A program made the position numbers and the translations under genes. From NCBI RefSeq assembly GCF_007859915.1, contig NZ_SJPM01000015.1:1-62618 (forward strand): a DNA stretch of 62,618 nt, written 5' to 3'. The notes below the pieces were generated by a model that was given only the letters and a program-made list of their open reading frames with translations, searched no databases and was not told where the DNA came from. The stretch's first letter is position 1, and each line of letters begins with the position of its first letter. Below, in pieces: positions 17,521-26,567 of the stretch. The DNA is from Neorhodopirellula pilleata (GTDB lineage: Bacteria > Planctomycetota > Planctomycetia > Pirellulales > Pirellulaceae).

Positions 17521-18768
17521 TTATCTCGCGTACCACACGACCAGTCGCTCTAGCTCGCCGTTGAGACTGAGCATTGACAATCTCCAACGCTGCAGGGGGC
17601 CGCTGAGCGGTTGATATCCTTGACTGCGATCCAGCGCGACGACGATGTTCAACATGTCATCGACGGTCGGCTCGCGACCGCATGATGACCAGCGGAGCAT
17701 CCACATGCCGATAGGAAACAATAACGCCAACCCGCGGATACTATCGCTGACCGACCATCCAGCTCGATTGGCGATCGCATAGAGAAACGATTCTGAAGAA
17801 GTTTCAATCAAACGATTGAGCGGGATATAAATTTCAGGCCGCTTTAAACCGATCGGGTTCTCGAGTTCTTCGAACCTAGCGGCGGGGAATACGTTGTCAA
17901 ATCTGGGCAGTTGCCCCGTCCCTCGACAACATCTCCATGAAGTTTGAACCAATTCGGCGCGAGCGCTCCAGGTCGCCGTTTGCCGATAAAGCGGATGCAA
18001 CCGAGCACACGAGAGAGCCGCGAGCCGAAACATTACTTTTGAAATCGTAGTGGGTGACTTGCGTTCCTCGAAAAACGGTCGCGATTCTTCTGGCATCCAT
18101 TCGGCAAGGGTGTGGGCGAGTTCGACAACCTTATCGTTTGAAAGCGAGCGTGTTTTCGCAGCTTCCATGTTGTGGGAAAATTGCAGGGCATGAACCAGTC
18201 GCCGGACCGGCGGATATCGCTCGTCTCGAAGCACTTCACCCACGATCTCAAGAACGGCGCGAATCGTTTTCCAGTCGCGTGACTCGCCGGACTTAAGCGC
18301 GGGCGGGTTGATCGGCTCGGCCTTTAGCCAGCCATCTTTCACCAACCGCTTGATCAGAGGCAAGTTCTGTTTCGCGTCTGTGCCGCGATCCGCAGCAGCG
18401 GACGGACAAGCACGACGATAAGTAAGCACCGCGTGTTTCTCGTGCGGGATCAGTTGCATCGGGAACACTCGGCATGTCGTTGGTTTGGCTTCGAGGCCGA
18501 ACTTCGCATGGATGCGGCATCGTCCGTCCTCGTTCAAAAAGACGCATGTGCCGTCATCACGATGTGCCAAACGGAACGAACTTGCTGCGCGGCGATGCGG
18601 AACCATGAACCGCAACTTTTGGTAATCAGGTTCGTCCTGCCAATTCTGGCTCCGCAGCCGTTCCTCGTCTTCCTTGCTCAGCGGGACAATGCTCCCGCGA
18701 CAACAGAATCCGCACTGGTGGCAGTCCCATTGTTCGTCGTTCTTTAGCGTGACAATCGGTAGCGACAT
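17521..18768 (-). CDS. YkgJ-type cysteine-cluster protein
   Basis: The 415-residue protein carries CHQCGFCCRG at residues 16-25, then CVFLNEDGRCRIHAKFG and TTCRVFPMQLIP, the Cys spacing of the CxxCxxCC (YkgJ/UPF0153) family, thought to bind zinc or an iron-sulfur cluster. The remaining 250 residues are helical with no named domain. Cytoplasmic location is likely. Members often act in maturation or repair reactions but most are uncharacterised. It is transcribed away from the kinase gene at 18915; the 146-base gap between the two starts must hold both promoters. Confidence 0.85.
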   Translation of the reverse strand: MSLPIVTLKNDEQWDCHQCGFCCRGSIVPLSKEDEERLRSQNWQDEPDYQKLRFMVPHRRAASSFRLAHRDDGTCVFLNEDGRCRIHAKFGLEAKPTTCRVFPMQLIPHEKHAVLTYRRACPSAAADRGTDAKQNLPLIKRLVKDGWLKAEPINPPALKSGESRDWKTIRAVLEIVGEVLRDERYPPVRRLVHALQFSHNMEAAKTRSLSNDKVVELAHTLAEWMPEESRPFFEERKSPTTISKVMFRLAALSCARLHPLYRQTATWSARAELVQTSWRCCRGTGQLPRFDNVFPAARFEELENPIGLKRPEIYIPLNRLIETSSESFLYAIANRAGWSVSDSIRGLALLFPIGMWMLRWSSCGREPTVDDMLNIVVALDRSQGYQPLSGPLQRWRLSMLSLNGELERLVVWYAR

Positions 18769-18914
18769 ATTTATCCGTAGCGCTGAGAAATATGGAGCTT
18801 CGCCGAAATTTCACAAAAAACGGTCGTCGAAACCGGTCACAATATAGGGTTTTGCATCCAGCCGTCAGGAGGTCTGACCGGTGGATTGTCACCAATTTCA
18901 ATTAGTCGCCGTCG

Positions 18915-21701
18915 GTGCAAGTCAAATGCCCATCCTGCGAAACGGTTTGCAAACCCAAAATCCGTAAACCGGGTGGGTTTCGCCTCCGTTGTCCCCAATG
19001 TCAGGAGCTAATTCGTCTTGAAATCTCCGTGAGCGTGGCTGTCGTGTCGCGTGATGGAGTTCGTTTGTCGAAGACCACCGATCGTGGCAAAGTCGCTTGG
19101 AAGTCCAAGTCGCCAGCCCGACCAGTTTCCAGTCGCCTGCCGGTCAATCAAGCTGCGCTATCGGTCGTTCAACCCAATCCGGCTATGAACGGAAAGGAGT
19201 CTGGAGTTTGTGAAACAATGGACTCTCGTGAAGTTGACCATCGCTCAAATGACTCGGGCCAGCCAGGTATCAACAGTATGCCGATACCGCCCGCCGAGCG
19301 AGGAAGCGTGAATGAAACCCTCGACGGTTTCTCGGGTGAGGAGGTGGGTGAATGGGATTCACTGAATGATTCGATCGACGAGAGTAACGGAAGGAACCCC
19401 GATCAACCGCCCAAAGATATCATGCTAGGCGGATACCGGATGATTCGCGAATTAGGTCGCGGTGCCATGGGACGCGTTTTTGTCGCGGAACAGATTTCGT
19501 TGCAGCGACAGGTTGCGGTCAAGACGATTCAATCGAGCATGATGCACAACCCGCGTTCCATGGCGAGATTCACCCGCGAAGCGTACGCCGCGGCGCAACT
19601 GAATCATCCCAACGTGGTCCAGATTTTTGACATGGGATGCGAAAAGTCACTTCATTTCTTCAGCATGGAGATGGTAGACGGTGGCACCTTAAGCGCTGAG
19701 ATCAAACGAGATGGCAAAATCGCGCCGGACGTCGCCTTGCGATACATCTTGCAAGCGGCGCGCGGCCTCCGGCACGCGCATGACGCCGGCATGGTGCATC
19801 GTGATATCAAACCGGACAACCTGCTCTTGAGCAAACAAGGGCTCGTTAAAGTGGCCGACTTAGGACTGGTTAAGGTCACTGATGGCGATTCCGAAGACGA
19901 GAACGCGGGTGGTGACAACCACCATCGCGCCGATGATGTCCATTTGACATCGGCCGGCGCGGCGATGGGAACCCCGATGTACATGGCTCCTGAACAGGCG
20001 GATTCGGCGTCCGAGGTGGATCATCGTGCTGATATCTACTCACTCGGATGCACGCTGTACGCGATGGTCACGGGCAATCCACCGTTCACGGGTAGTACCG
20101 TTGAGGAAGTGATCACGAAACACAAGTGCGAGGCAATCAAACGCCCAGAATTGATCTTCCGGCATATCCCCGCCGAATTAGGCGAACTCACCGAACGGAT
20201 GACGGCCAAGCGTGTTGAAGATCGATTTCAATCAATGCCTGAACTAATTCAAGCGATTGAAAACTTTCTCGGAATCGGAGATCAAGAGGGTTTTTCCCCA
20301 ACGGACGAGCAGATCCAGGTGATCTACAGTTCAGCCGAATCGCTCAAGCAACTACCCTTGCGACGATGGCGTGGAGTGCTCGTTCGATTGTTTTTGTTGT
20401 CATGGGCAGTCCTACCGAGCGGGGCCATCTTACTGACGTTCATGGCACCGCAAGCGGGCATCGTACTGTTCGCCTTGTCGATCGCTTGGCTTGCTTCCAC
20501 CTTTGCAACGAGTTTGCTGATTGGAACGGTGCGCGGAGACTCTGTGGTTTCAAGCAAGTTACGACAACTCGCCTGGGGAAGCCGGTGGCTTGATCGAATC
20601 ACGTGGCTATTGAGCGCATTGATGCTCGTTGGGATTGTGATCATTTCGGGACAGGTCTTGGTTATGACGGTGGCCGGGATCTGCGGCGTTCTGGTTGCCG
20701 GGGTCACTTACGTTCGCGTCACCCGCCCATGGATAGGTCATCGCCATCGTATCCGAGACAAAGTGGAACCCACGATCGCTCGATTGCGACTGATGGGATA
20801 CGACGAACCTGTCATCCGAGATTTTGTGGCCAAGTTCTCGGGCGACCAGTGGGAGGACCTCTATGAATTGCTGTTTGGGTATAACGCCAAGATTCAACAG
20901 CGTGAGCAACTTCACCGACAAGACCGTTTCAAGAAGATGCCCAAGTTCGAAGCCTGGCGGGACGTCATTGTTCGTTGGGTCGATGCGAGATTGGATAAGA
21001 TTCAGCGGCAACGCAGTCAAAAACACTTGCGAGTCGTCGAAGAAGCTTCATTGGTCGCCGAAGGCGCAAGCGCGACTCAAGCCAGGGCGATGGCGACCGC
21101 CGTATCGGAGGCCATCGTCGCCACCGCAAGACCTAGTCAACGATCGCGAGAAGAAGATCCGCTCGCGGCAAGATTGCGTCGAAAGGCGATGTACGCTCGT
21201 GCTTGCAGTGATGCCAAGAAAATGACAGCGAGCGAACGCATCGAACGCTTGGTTCGTCGCGTCGTCGATCCGATTATTGGGGCTCGCACACGCTTTCTGG
21301 TTGCGGTGGCACTATGGGGTGCGATTGTCTTGCGTCTGCACCAAAACGGTTTTGGTTTGGAAGATGGCTTTTCCAATCTTGCCAACCTATCGCTTCAATA
21401 TTCACTCGAGCCACTTCGCCTTCCGTTGTTGTCCGCAGAAATCGCACAGAAACTGGGTGCTTGGACCACGGGACTAGCCGGTGTGTGGCTTCTGCTGAGC
21501 TGTTTTTTCATTTCGCGTCGCAAGTCCGCCATCGTGACGCTGATCGGTGCAGGCATCTGCGTCCTTGGCCTTCCGATCGGCATCCCTGTTCTTTCGAGCA
21601 TGGTAAGCACAGAGAGCGTTGGCGTGATTGTCGGCTTAGGCGGCAGCCTCATCGCATGTTACCTGTTGCGATGGATCCCTGTTCCGTTTCTGAAAGACTA
21701 G
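18915..21701 (+). CDS. Ser/Thr protein kinase with N-terminal zinc ribbon and membrane C-terminus
   Basis: The 928-residue protein starts at GTG with CPSCETVC and CPQCQ (MJ0042-like zinc ribbon, residues 1-36). A low-complexity linker to residue 170 follows. The eukaryotic-type kinase domain covers residues about 175-455: Gly-loop ELGRGAMGRVF, VAVKTI lysine near 201, HRDIKPDN catalytic loop near 295, DLG in place of DFG near 315, and GTPMYMAPEQ. Hydrophobic segments at residues 490-620 and 790-925 suggest several transmembrane helices around a soluble region. All catalytic residues are present, so it should be active. The DLG variant is common in Pkn-type planctomycete kinases. It likely senses an envelope signal through the C-terminal half. 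Confidence 0.92.
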   Translation: MQVKCPSCETVCKPKIRKPGGFRLRCPQCQELIRLEISVSVAVVSRDGVRLSKTTDRGKVAWKSKSPARPVSSRLPVNQAALSVVQPNPAMNGKESGVCETMDSREVDHRSNDSGQPGINSMPIPPAERGSVNETLDGFSGEEVGEWDSLNDSIDESNGRNPDQPPKDIMLGGYRMIRELGRGAMGRVFVAEQISLQRQVAVKTIQSSMMHNPRSMARFTREAYAAAQLNHPNVVQIFDMGCEKSLHFFSMEMVDGGTLSAEIKRDGKIAPDVALRYILQAARGLRHAHDAGMVHRDIKPDNLLLSKQGLVKVADLGLVKVTDGDSEDENAGGDNHHRADDVHLTSAGAAMGTPMYMAPEQADSASEVDHRADIYSLGCTLYAMVTGNPPFTGSTVEEVITKHKCEAIKRPELIFRHIPAELGELTERMTAKRVEDRFQSMPELIQAIENFLGIGDQEGFSPTDEQIQVIYSSAESLKQLPLRRWRGVLVRLFLLSWAVLPSGAILLTFMAPQAGIVLFALSIAWLASTFATSLLIGTVRGDSVVSSKLRQLAWGSRWLDRITWLLSALMLVGIVIISGQVLVMTVAGICGVLVAGVTYVRVTRPWIGHRHRIRDKVEPTIARLRLMGYDEPVIRDFVAKFSGDQWEDLYELLFGYNAKIQQREQLHRQDRFKKMPKFEAWRDVIVRWVDARLDKIQRQRSQKHLRVVEEASLVAEGASATQARAMATAVSEAIVATARPSQRSREEDPLAARLRRKAMYARACSDAKKMTASERIERLVRRVVDPIIGARTRFLVAVALWGAIVLRLHQNGFGLEDGFSNLANLSLQYSLEPLRLPLLSAEIAQKLGAWTTGLAGVWLLLSCFFISRRKSAIVTLIGAGICVLGLPIGIPVLSSMVSTESVGVIVGLGGSLIACYLLRWIPVPFLKD

Positions 21702-21733
21702 CTCGATGGAGGAGGAATCATCAGCAGGAAGTT

Positions 21734-21937
21734 ATGGGTTATGCATCGAACGGGCCGCTCTGGGTTTGGTCACCGAGCAAGGAAATCTACGCAGTGGACA
21801 CAGCGACTCAGCAGCCCATCACGCTACGGGTCGTGAAACGGACCGGCTTGGAACACCACGAAGACGACATCCGCATGTCACCGAACGGCAAAACGCTCAC
21901 GACATGGCACGGCGGCATCGGGTCTACCGGTTTCTAA
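21734..21937 (+). CDS. Small protein, possible fragment of a beta-propeller protein
   Basis: The 67-residue frame begins MGYASNGPLWVWSPSKEIYA and ends DIRMSPNGKTLTTWHGGIGS, like one and a half WD40/propeller blades (the SPNGKTL motif). It starts 33 bases after the kinase stop, with a CAGGAAG sequence before the ATG, and may be co-transcribed. It could be the remains of a longer propeller gene; alternatively a real small protein. No signal peptide is present. Confidence 0.35.
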   Translation: MGYASNGPLWVWSPSKEIYAVDTATQQPITLRVVKRTGLEHHEDDIRMSPNGKTLTTWHGGIGSTGF

Positions 21938-22099
21938 AGTGACAAGTGTCTGTTTCGTACCGAACAGTAATGGACTGGAATCCTTTGATATGTTTGAGAG
22001 GTTGGCAGAAAGCAATCGCAGACTTTTTTCGTGGTTTCGAGTAAACTGTTGCGGCAATTTCCATCCCCTTAAGCACTTTACTCAACCAAGACGACGCGA

Positions 22100-23239
22100 G
22101 TGAATTGGTACCTTCGAGATCCGACCCGCGAGGAAGGCCCTTTTTCCGAACCGGAAATCCGCGCTAGGTTACTCTCAGGGGCTTTTTCGTCATCGGCAAC
22201 CGTCAGGCAAGGGAACAGCGCGTGGCGTCCGGCCGCTGAAGTGAAAGAACTATTTGCAAAAGTCTATCAGCACGGATACTACGTCCGAATAGGTGACAAG
22301 ACAGTCGGTCCGTTCGTCCGTGAGAAGATTCTGCGTTTGCATGAACAGGGCAATTTGCCAGCCAAAGCGATGCTGCGTCTGGCTTCGTCGCCTGATTGGC
22401 GTTCCGCCTCGGACACTATCGAGATTCTAACCAAACAAGAAAAGCTCCGTAGTGAGCTATCGAAGCTGAGGCTATCCGCGAAACCAGTTGAACGTTCGAC
22501 TGCAAGCGTAACGAGACCAAACGGCAATCAGGCGGCTCAACCGGACCGTCGTTCGACTGCGAGGCAGTCCGAGCGGGACGGTTCATCAGCACGCGTTAAT
22601 CCAATCAATCAGCGTTCACCTCCAGCGAATCGTCCGACTGCTGAGGCGGCGACGAAACCAGCTCCTATCCTGCGACCGCCCCCGACTATTGACCCTCCCG
22701 CAAGGCCCTTCACGCCTTCGGTTCTCACACCTATCTGGACCGCTTCGTCGTTTCCTGCCAATCCGCAACCGTCGCCGTACAATCCGTACCAACGTTCTAC
22801 CTATCAGAACGGGTTGACCAACCCGTCGGAACGTGGCAAGTCACGCCGCAGTGACAGCGGCACATGGACACTCTTCGCCGTCGTCATTGTCGCTACGCTG
22901 CTCTATCGCCTCGGAACGCTTTTTGCCATCGGGTTGGTTCCACCCGACCTGTTGATTTGGAGCCTATGGGTGCCGGTGGTTTGTTGGTGGTTACTCTCGT
23001 TCGGCGTCTTCATCTGGGGAGTATCGATTGCATTTGGAGAATCGGCGAGTTCAGGATTGATGTATTTGTTCGTTCCTGGTTTCGCGGTCTACTATCAATT
23101 CTCACGCTGGGAATCTTGCCGACAACAATCTCTTATTTCCGCAGCGAGTTGCCTTTCTTTTTTTATATTGATCCCATGTTTGGGAATCTTTGTCCTGCCC
23201 CTTGCGATTGTTTACATCGTTCTGTTCTGTACTCGCTAG
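22100..23239 (+). CDS. GYF_2 (DUF4339) domain membrane protein
   Basis: The 379-residue protein starts at GTG 22100 with two tandem GYF_2-like repeats. They are residues 2-50 (WYLRDPTREEGPFSEPEIRA, ending AWRPAAEV) and residues 56-105 (YYVRIGDKTVGPFVREKI, ending DWRSASD). A long proline/serine/arginine-rich linker runs from 115 to 245. Three or four hydrophobic helices fill residues 255-378 (WTLFAVVIVATLLYRLGTLF onward). Such proteins are thought to place a peptide-binding module at the membrane. It follows the kinase region on the same strand but 160 bases after the small frame, so it probably has its own promoter. Function is unknown. Confidence 0.85.
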   Translation: MNWYLRDPTREEGPFSEPEIRARLLSGAFSSSATVRQGNSAWRPAAEVKELFAKVYQHGYYVRIGDKTVGPFVREKILRLHEQGNLPAKAMLRLASSPDWRSASDTIEILTKQEKLRSELSKLRLSAKPVERSTASVTRPNGNQAAQPDRRSTARQSERDGSSARVNPINQRSPPANRPTAEAATKPAPILRPPPTIDPPARPFTPSVLTPIWTASSFPANPQPSPYNPYQRSTYQNGLTNPSERGKSRRSDSGTWTLFAVVIVATLLYRLGTLFAIGLVPPDLLIWSLWVPVVCWWLLSFGVFIWGVSIAFGESASSGLMYLFVPGFAVYYQFSRWESCRQQSLISAASCLSFFILIPCLGIFVLPLAIVYIVLFCTR

Positions 23240-23369
23240 AGCGTCCGCCGACGATGCGTTGTCCTCGCTATTGTTGATTGGCGAATGGTGGCATCCGGCG
23301 TTCTGGTATTTGGTCGTTATCGCGTATCGGCTGATTGAGTGAACCTGAAAACTAAATGGGAACGATGCA

Positions 23370-23490
23370 CTACTCGTCTGTCACAGCTAAAAGTTAGGGT
23401 AGTGGATCTTGTTAAAGATCCTGTAGCGGTCGGATCTTTAACAAGATCCACTACAGCGAACCCTAGTGTTTAGCTGTGACAGACCACTAG
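23370..23490. repeat. Palindromic element, GTCTGTCACAGCTAAA family, touching a stop codon
   Basis: GTCTGTCACAGCTAAA at 23377-23392 is inverted at 23469-23484. The inner arms GTAGTGGATCTTGTTAAAGA and TCTTTAACAAGATCCACTAC form a second strong stem. The outermost match (CTA-T-GTCTGTCAC) extends to 23487-23489, which is the TAG stop of the RND gene on the minus strand. The element lies between the ends of convergent genes and could act as a terminator in both directions. Confidence 0.9.
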
Positions 23491-26400
23491 CTTGAACGAT
23501 GGATCATCAGAAGGGTGTGCAGTGAGGGCACCAGGATCAGCGCGAGCAATGTGGCTCCGGCGACTCCGCCGGCGATCGAGACGGCCATCGGCGGCCAGAA
23601 TCCGCCGCCGTCTAGTATCAGAGGCGTGAAGCCCGCCATCGTCGTCAACGTCGTTGCGACGACGTGCCGTGAGGTGTGCATGACTTCACCGACGACGGCC
23701 TCGGTGTCTCCGGCAACGGCGGACGGGTTGGCGCGAATGCCCGCTAAGACAACGATCGAATCGTTGATCGCCACCCCGATCAAACCCATCGTGCCGATGA
23801 TGGCCATAAACCCGAACGGATACCCGCTCGCCGTCAACGCCGCCATGCCTAAACCGACCGACAACGCGGCCACCAACGTGATAATGCCTGCCATGCGGAA
23901 CGAACTGAACGACAACACTAACGTCGCTAACATCAACACCGCCAGCACCCCGACGGTGCTGAATAGATTCCCTACAGCGTCGTCCCGCTTGGAGGCTTCC
24001 CCGCCGTAGGACATTGTATAACCGGTCGGCAGATTCTGTTGCCAATCGGAAAGCTCGGCCTCCAATCGAGACTGCACGATGCTCGGTAAGACCCCGGCCT
24101 GGAGATAAGCGGCAACTTCGTTCATTCGCATTCGATTCAGACGTGGCAATGCCGCTGCTTCGGGCGTCAAAACGGTTTGAGCGATTGCCGACAACGGCGT
24201 TAAGCGGATGCCCTCGGCGGTCGTCAATTGAATGTCAGAACTTTGAATCTTCGCGAGCTCACCACGGTCGACACCGCCCACTCGTACGATGATTGGAAGC
24301 TCTTCGTTATCTTGCAAGATGTTGCCACCTAGGCGACCTTCCAACGAGAACGCCAATTGACCAGCGATCTGGGTCGGCGAGACGCCCGCCTGCACGACAC
24401 TGGCTTCATCAACGTCGAAACTAATTTGGGGTAGCACCTCCGTCATGTCCGTCCTCACCGACGTGACCTCTGGCATTCGGCTCAGTCGCAAACGAACTTC
24501 GTCACCGAGCTGTTGCAAGACATCCAGGTCGGGACCAAACAGACGGACTTCAACCGGGGCGGAAAAGGGCGGCCCTTGCTCGAGTTGCTTGACGAGCACG
24601 CGGGAAGAACGGATCTCGCGATCCAAGCGATCTTGTAGCCGATGGATCACCGGTTGCGGATCCGTCCCCGCCGGCAACTTGACGAGCCCTTGGGCGAAAT
24701 TCGGAGTGCCTTTGCGAAGAGCGATGACGTTGTAATAAAACTGAGGTGCGCTTTCGCCATAAAACCAATCAATCCGCTCGGCCCCTGTTTCTCGCGTGAT
24801 TCGATCGACGATCTGAGCCGCTCGGCGAGTGTGATCGAGCGAATCGGTCGGAGCCCCTTCGATCGTGATGTGAAATTGATCTCGCCCACTGGCGGGGAAG
24901 AACTGTTCATCCAGTAGCGGGAAAACGGCAAAGCCGATCAAAGGAAGTACCAGCGAGATCGCGACGCCACGCCACGGATGCAAGACACAGTGTCGGACGA
25001 GACCTTCAAACGCGAAGGCGAATCGCCGCAATCGAATCCCCGAAAATGTCGTCTTCTCTTCACGTGACGGTTTTGCCAGAACCTTGGCGGCGATCGTCGG
25101 AATGACCGTCATGGCGAGGAACAAGGATGAGAAAATGGCGAAGATCACGCTGATCGCGATCGCGCCCACGAATTCGCCAGCCGGTCCGGGCATTAGCGCG
25201 ATCGGCGCGAACGCCAGCGCCGTCGTCAGCGTCGAACCCAACAACGGGATCGCCAAGTGCGAAACACTCCCGGACATGGCATTAGCCGGCGTCGCTCCGT
25301 TTCGTAAACGCCCTTTGACTTCGTCGACGGTGACGATCGCATTATCGATCAATAATCCGAGTGCAATGATCAATCCGGTGATGGACATTTGATGGATCGG
25401 AATACCGACGACTCGTAGTGCGAACAAAACCATCAGGCTTGCAAGCGGCAACGTCAAGGTCACGATCAAGGCGGATCGAAAACCCATCAAGAGCCAAATG
25501 ACACCGGCGACGGCGAGGGCACCGAGGAACAAATTAGACAACAACGATTTCAAACGCGCTTGGACATATTCGCTTTGTTTGAGAACGAAATCGATTTCGA
25601 TTCCGACGGGAAGCGTTGATTCGAATTCTGCGATCAAGGCTTCGGCTGCCTGCGTCCAACGGTCGATCCGATAAGCCGGACGCACCATCGCCCCCAGTAC
25701 GACGGCCTCATCACCGTTGAGGTTGGCCGCTGTCGCTGGGGGATTCGGAACGCCGATCGTGATCTCCGCAATCTCACCAAGCCGAACGTCCCGTCCTTCG
25801 AAACTGGAGACCGGCACCGATTCGATTTGATCGATGGCATCGAGTTGATTGCCTACTTTAAGTAACGTTTGGCTGATCCCGTCTCGCATGACGCCCGCGG
25901 TGGCTTTGGCATCGTAGGACGCCAAGCGTTCGGCGATGTCGCCGGGGGTGATTCCCATCGCGGCAGACCTTGCCGGATCGACTTGCACCTCGATCTCTTC
26001 ACCGGGATCACCGAATCGATCGATCGAATCGGTTCCCGGTAGGTTTTGCAATTCGTCCTGCAAGACGATCGCCAAGCGTCTCAAGACTCGAATGTCGGGA
26101 TCATCTTGTCCGCCCCATCCCGTCCATTTCAAACCTACGATCATCGCATAGGCGCGTACTTCCAGTTCTTCAAATTCGGGGCGTATCGCGTCGGGCGGCA
26201 AGTCGGCCAGCGCATCATCTAAACGGCTGCGCACACGTGACCAAACTGTGTCGGTTTGGGTCACGTCGTCGCGAAGTTCGACCGACACGCTACTGATGCC
26301 GATGCGGCTGACCGAACGGAGTTCTTTGATCTCTTCGATATCACGTAGGCGGTTCTCGATCTTTTCGGTCACCAACGTTTCGACGCGTTTGGCATCCGCG

Positions 26401-26567
26401 CCCGGCATTCGCGTGTTGATCAGCGCGACCCGTCGGGCCAAGACCGGGTCTTCCATCCGCGGCAGCACCGCGAGCGAACTCAAGCCCGCCACCAGGATCA
26501 ACAGGATGATCAGACTCAACAGACGCGAATCATGAAAGAACTTCTCCGCCACGCGTCCGAGGTTCAC
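23487..26567 (-). CDS. RND efflux transporter permease
   Basis: The 1026-residue inner-membrane pump starts at GTG 26565-26567, overlapping the adaptor stop (GTGA). It has the RND layout: TM1 at residues 15-35, a large periplasmic loop, TM2-6 at 330-480, a second periplasmic loop, and TM8-12 after 850. In TM4 the relay motif reads GLIIALGLLIDNAIVTVDEV, with a single Asp followed by Asn where many HAE1 pumps have Asp-Asp. The proton path may therefore differ. With the adaptor and TetR genes it forms a three-gene operon; the outer-membrane partner is not in the window. Its substrate is unknown. The stop codon is the end of a palindromic element. Confidence 0.93.
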   Translation of the reverse strand: MNLGRVAEKFFHDSRLLSLIILLILVAGLSSLAVLPRMEDPVLARRVALINTRMPGADAKRVETLVTEKIENRLRDIEEIKELRSVSRIGISSVSVELRDDVTQTDTVWSRVRSRLDDALADLPPDAIRPEFEELEVRAYAMIVGLKWTGWGGQDDPDIRVLRRLAIVLQDELQNLPGTDSIDRFGDPGEEIEVQVDPARSAAMGITPGDIAERLASYDAKATAGVMRDGISQTLLKVGNQLDAIDQIESVPVSSFEGRDVRLGEIAEITIGVPNPPATAANLNGDEAVVLGAMVRPAYRIDRWTQAAEALIAEFESTLPVGIEIDFVLKQSEYVQARLKSLLSNLFLGALAVAGVIWLLMGFRSALIVTLTLPLASLMVLFALRVVGIPIHQMSITGLIIALGLLIDNAIVTVDEVKGRLRNGATPANAMSGSVSHLAIPLLGSTLTTALAFAPIALMPGPAGEFVGAIAISVIFAIFSSLFLAMTVIPTIAAKVLAKPSREEKTTFSGIRLRRFAFAFEGLVRHCVLHPWRGVAISLVLPLIGFAVFPLLDEQFFPASGRDQFHITIEGAPTDSLDHTRRAAQIVDRITRETGAERIDWFYGESAPQFYYNVIALRKGTPNFAQGLVKLPAGTDPQPVIHRLQDRLDREIRSSRVLVKQLEQGPPFSAPVEVRLFGPDLDVLQQLGDEVRLRLSRMPEVTSVRTDMTEVLPQISFDVDEASVVQAGVSPTQIAGQLAFSLEGRLGGNILQDNEELPIIVRVGGVDRGELAKIQSSDIQLTTAEGIRLTPLSAIAQTVLTPEAAALPRLNRMRMNEVAAYLQAGVLPSIVQSRLEAELSDWQQNLPTGYTMSYGGEASKRDDAVGNLFSTVGVLAVLMLATLVLSFSSFRMAGIITLVAALSVGLGMAALTASGYPFGFMAIIGTMGLIGVAINDSIVVLAGIRANPSAVAGDTEAVVGEVMHTSRHVVATTLTTMAGFTPLILDGGGFWPPMAVSIAGGVAGATLLALILVPSLHTLLMIHRSS

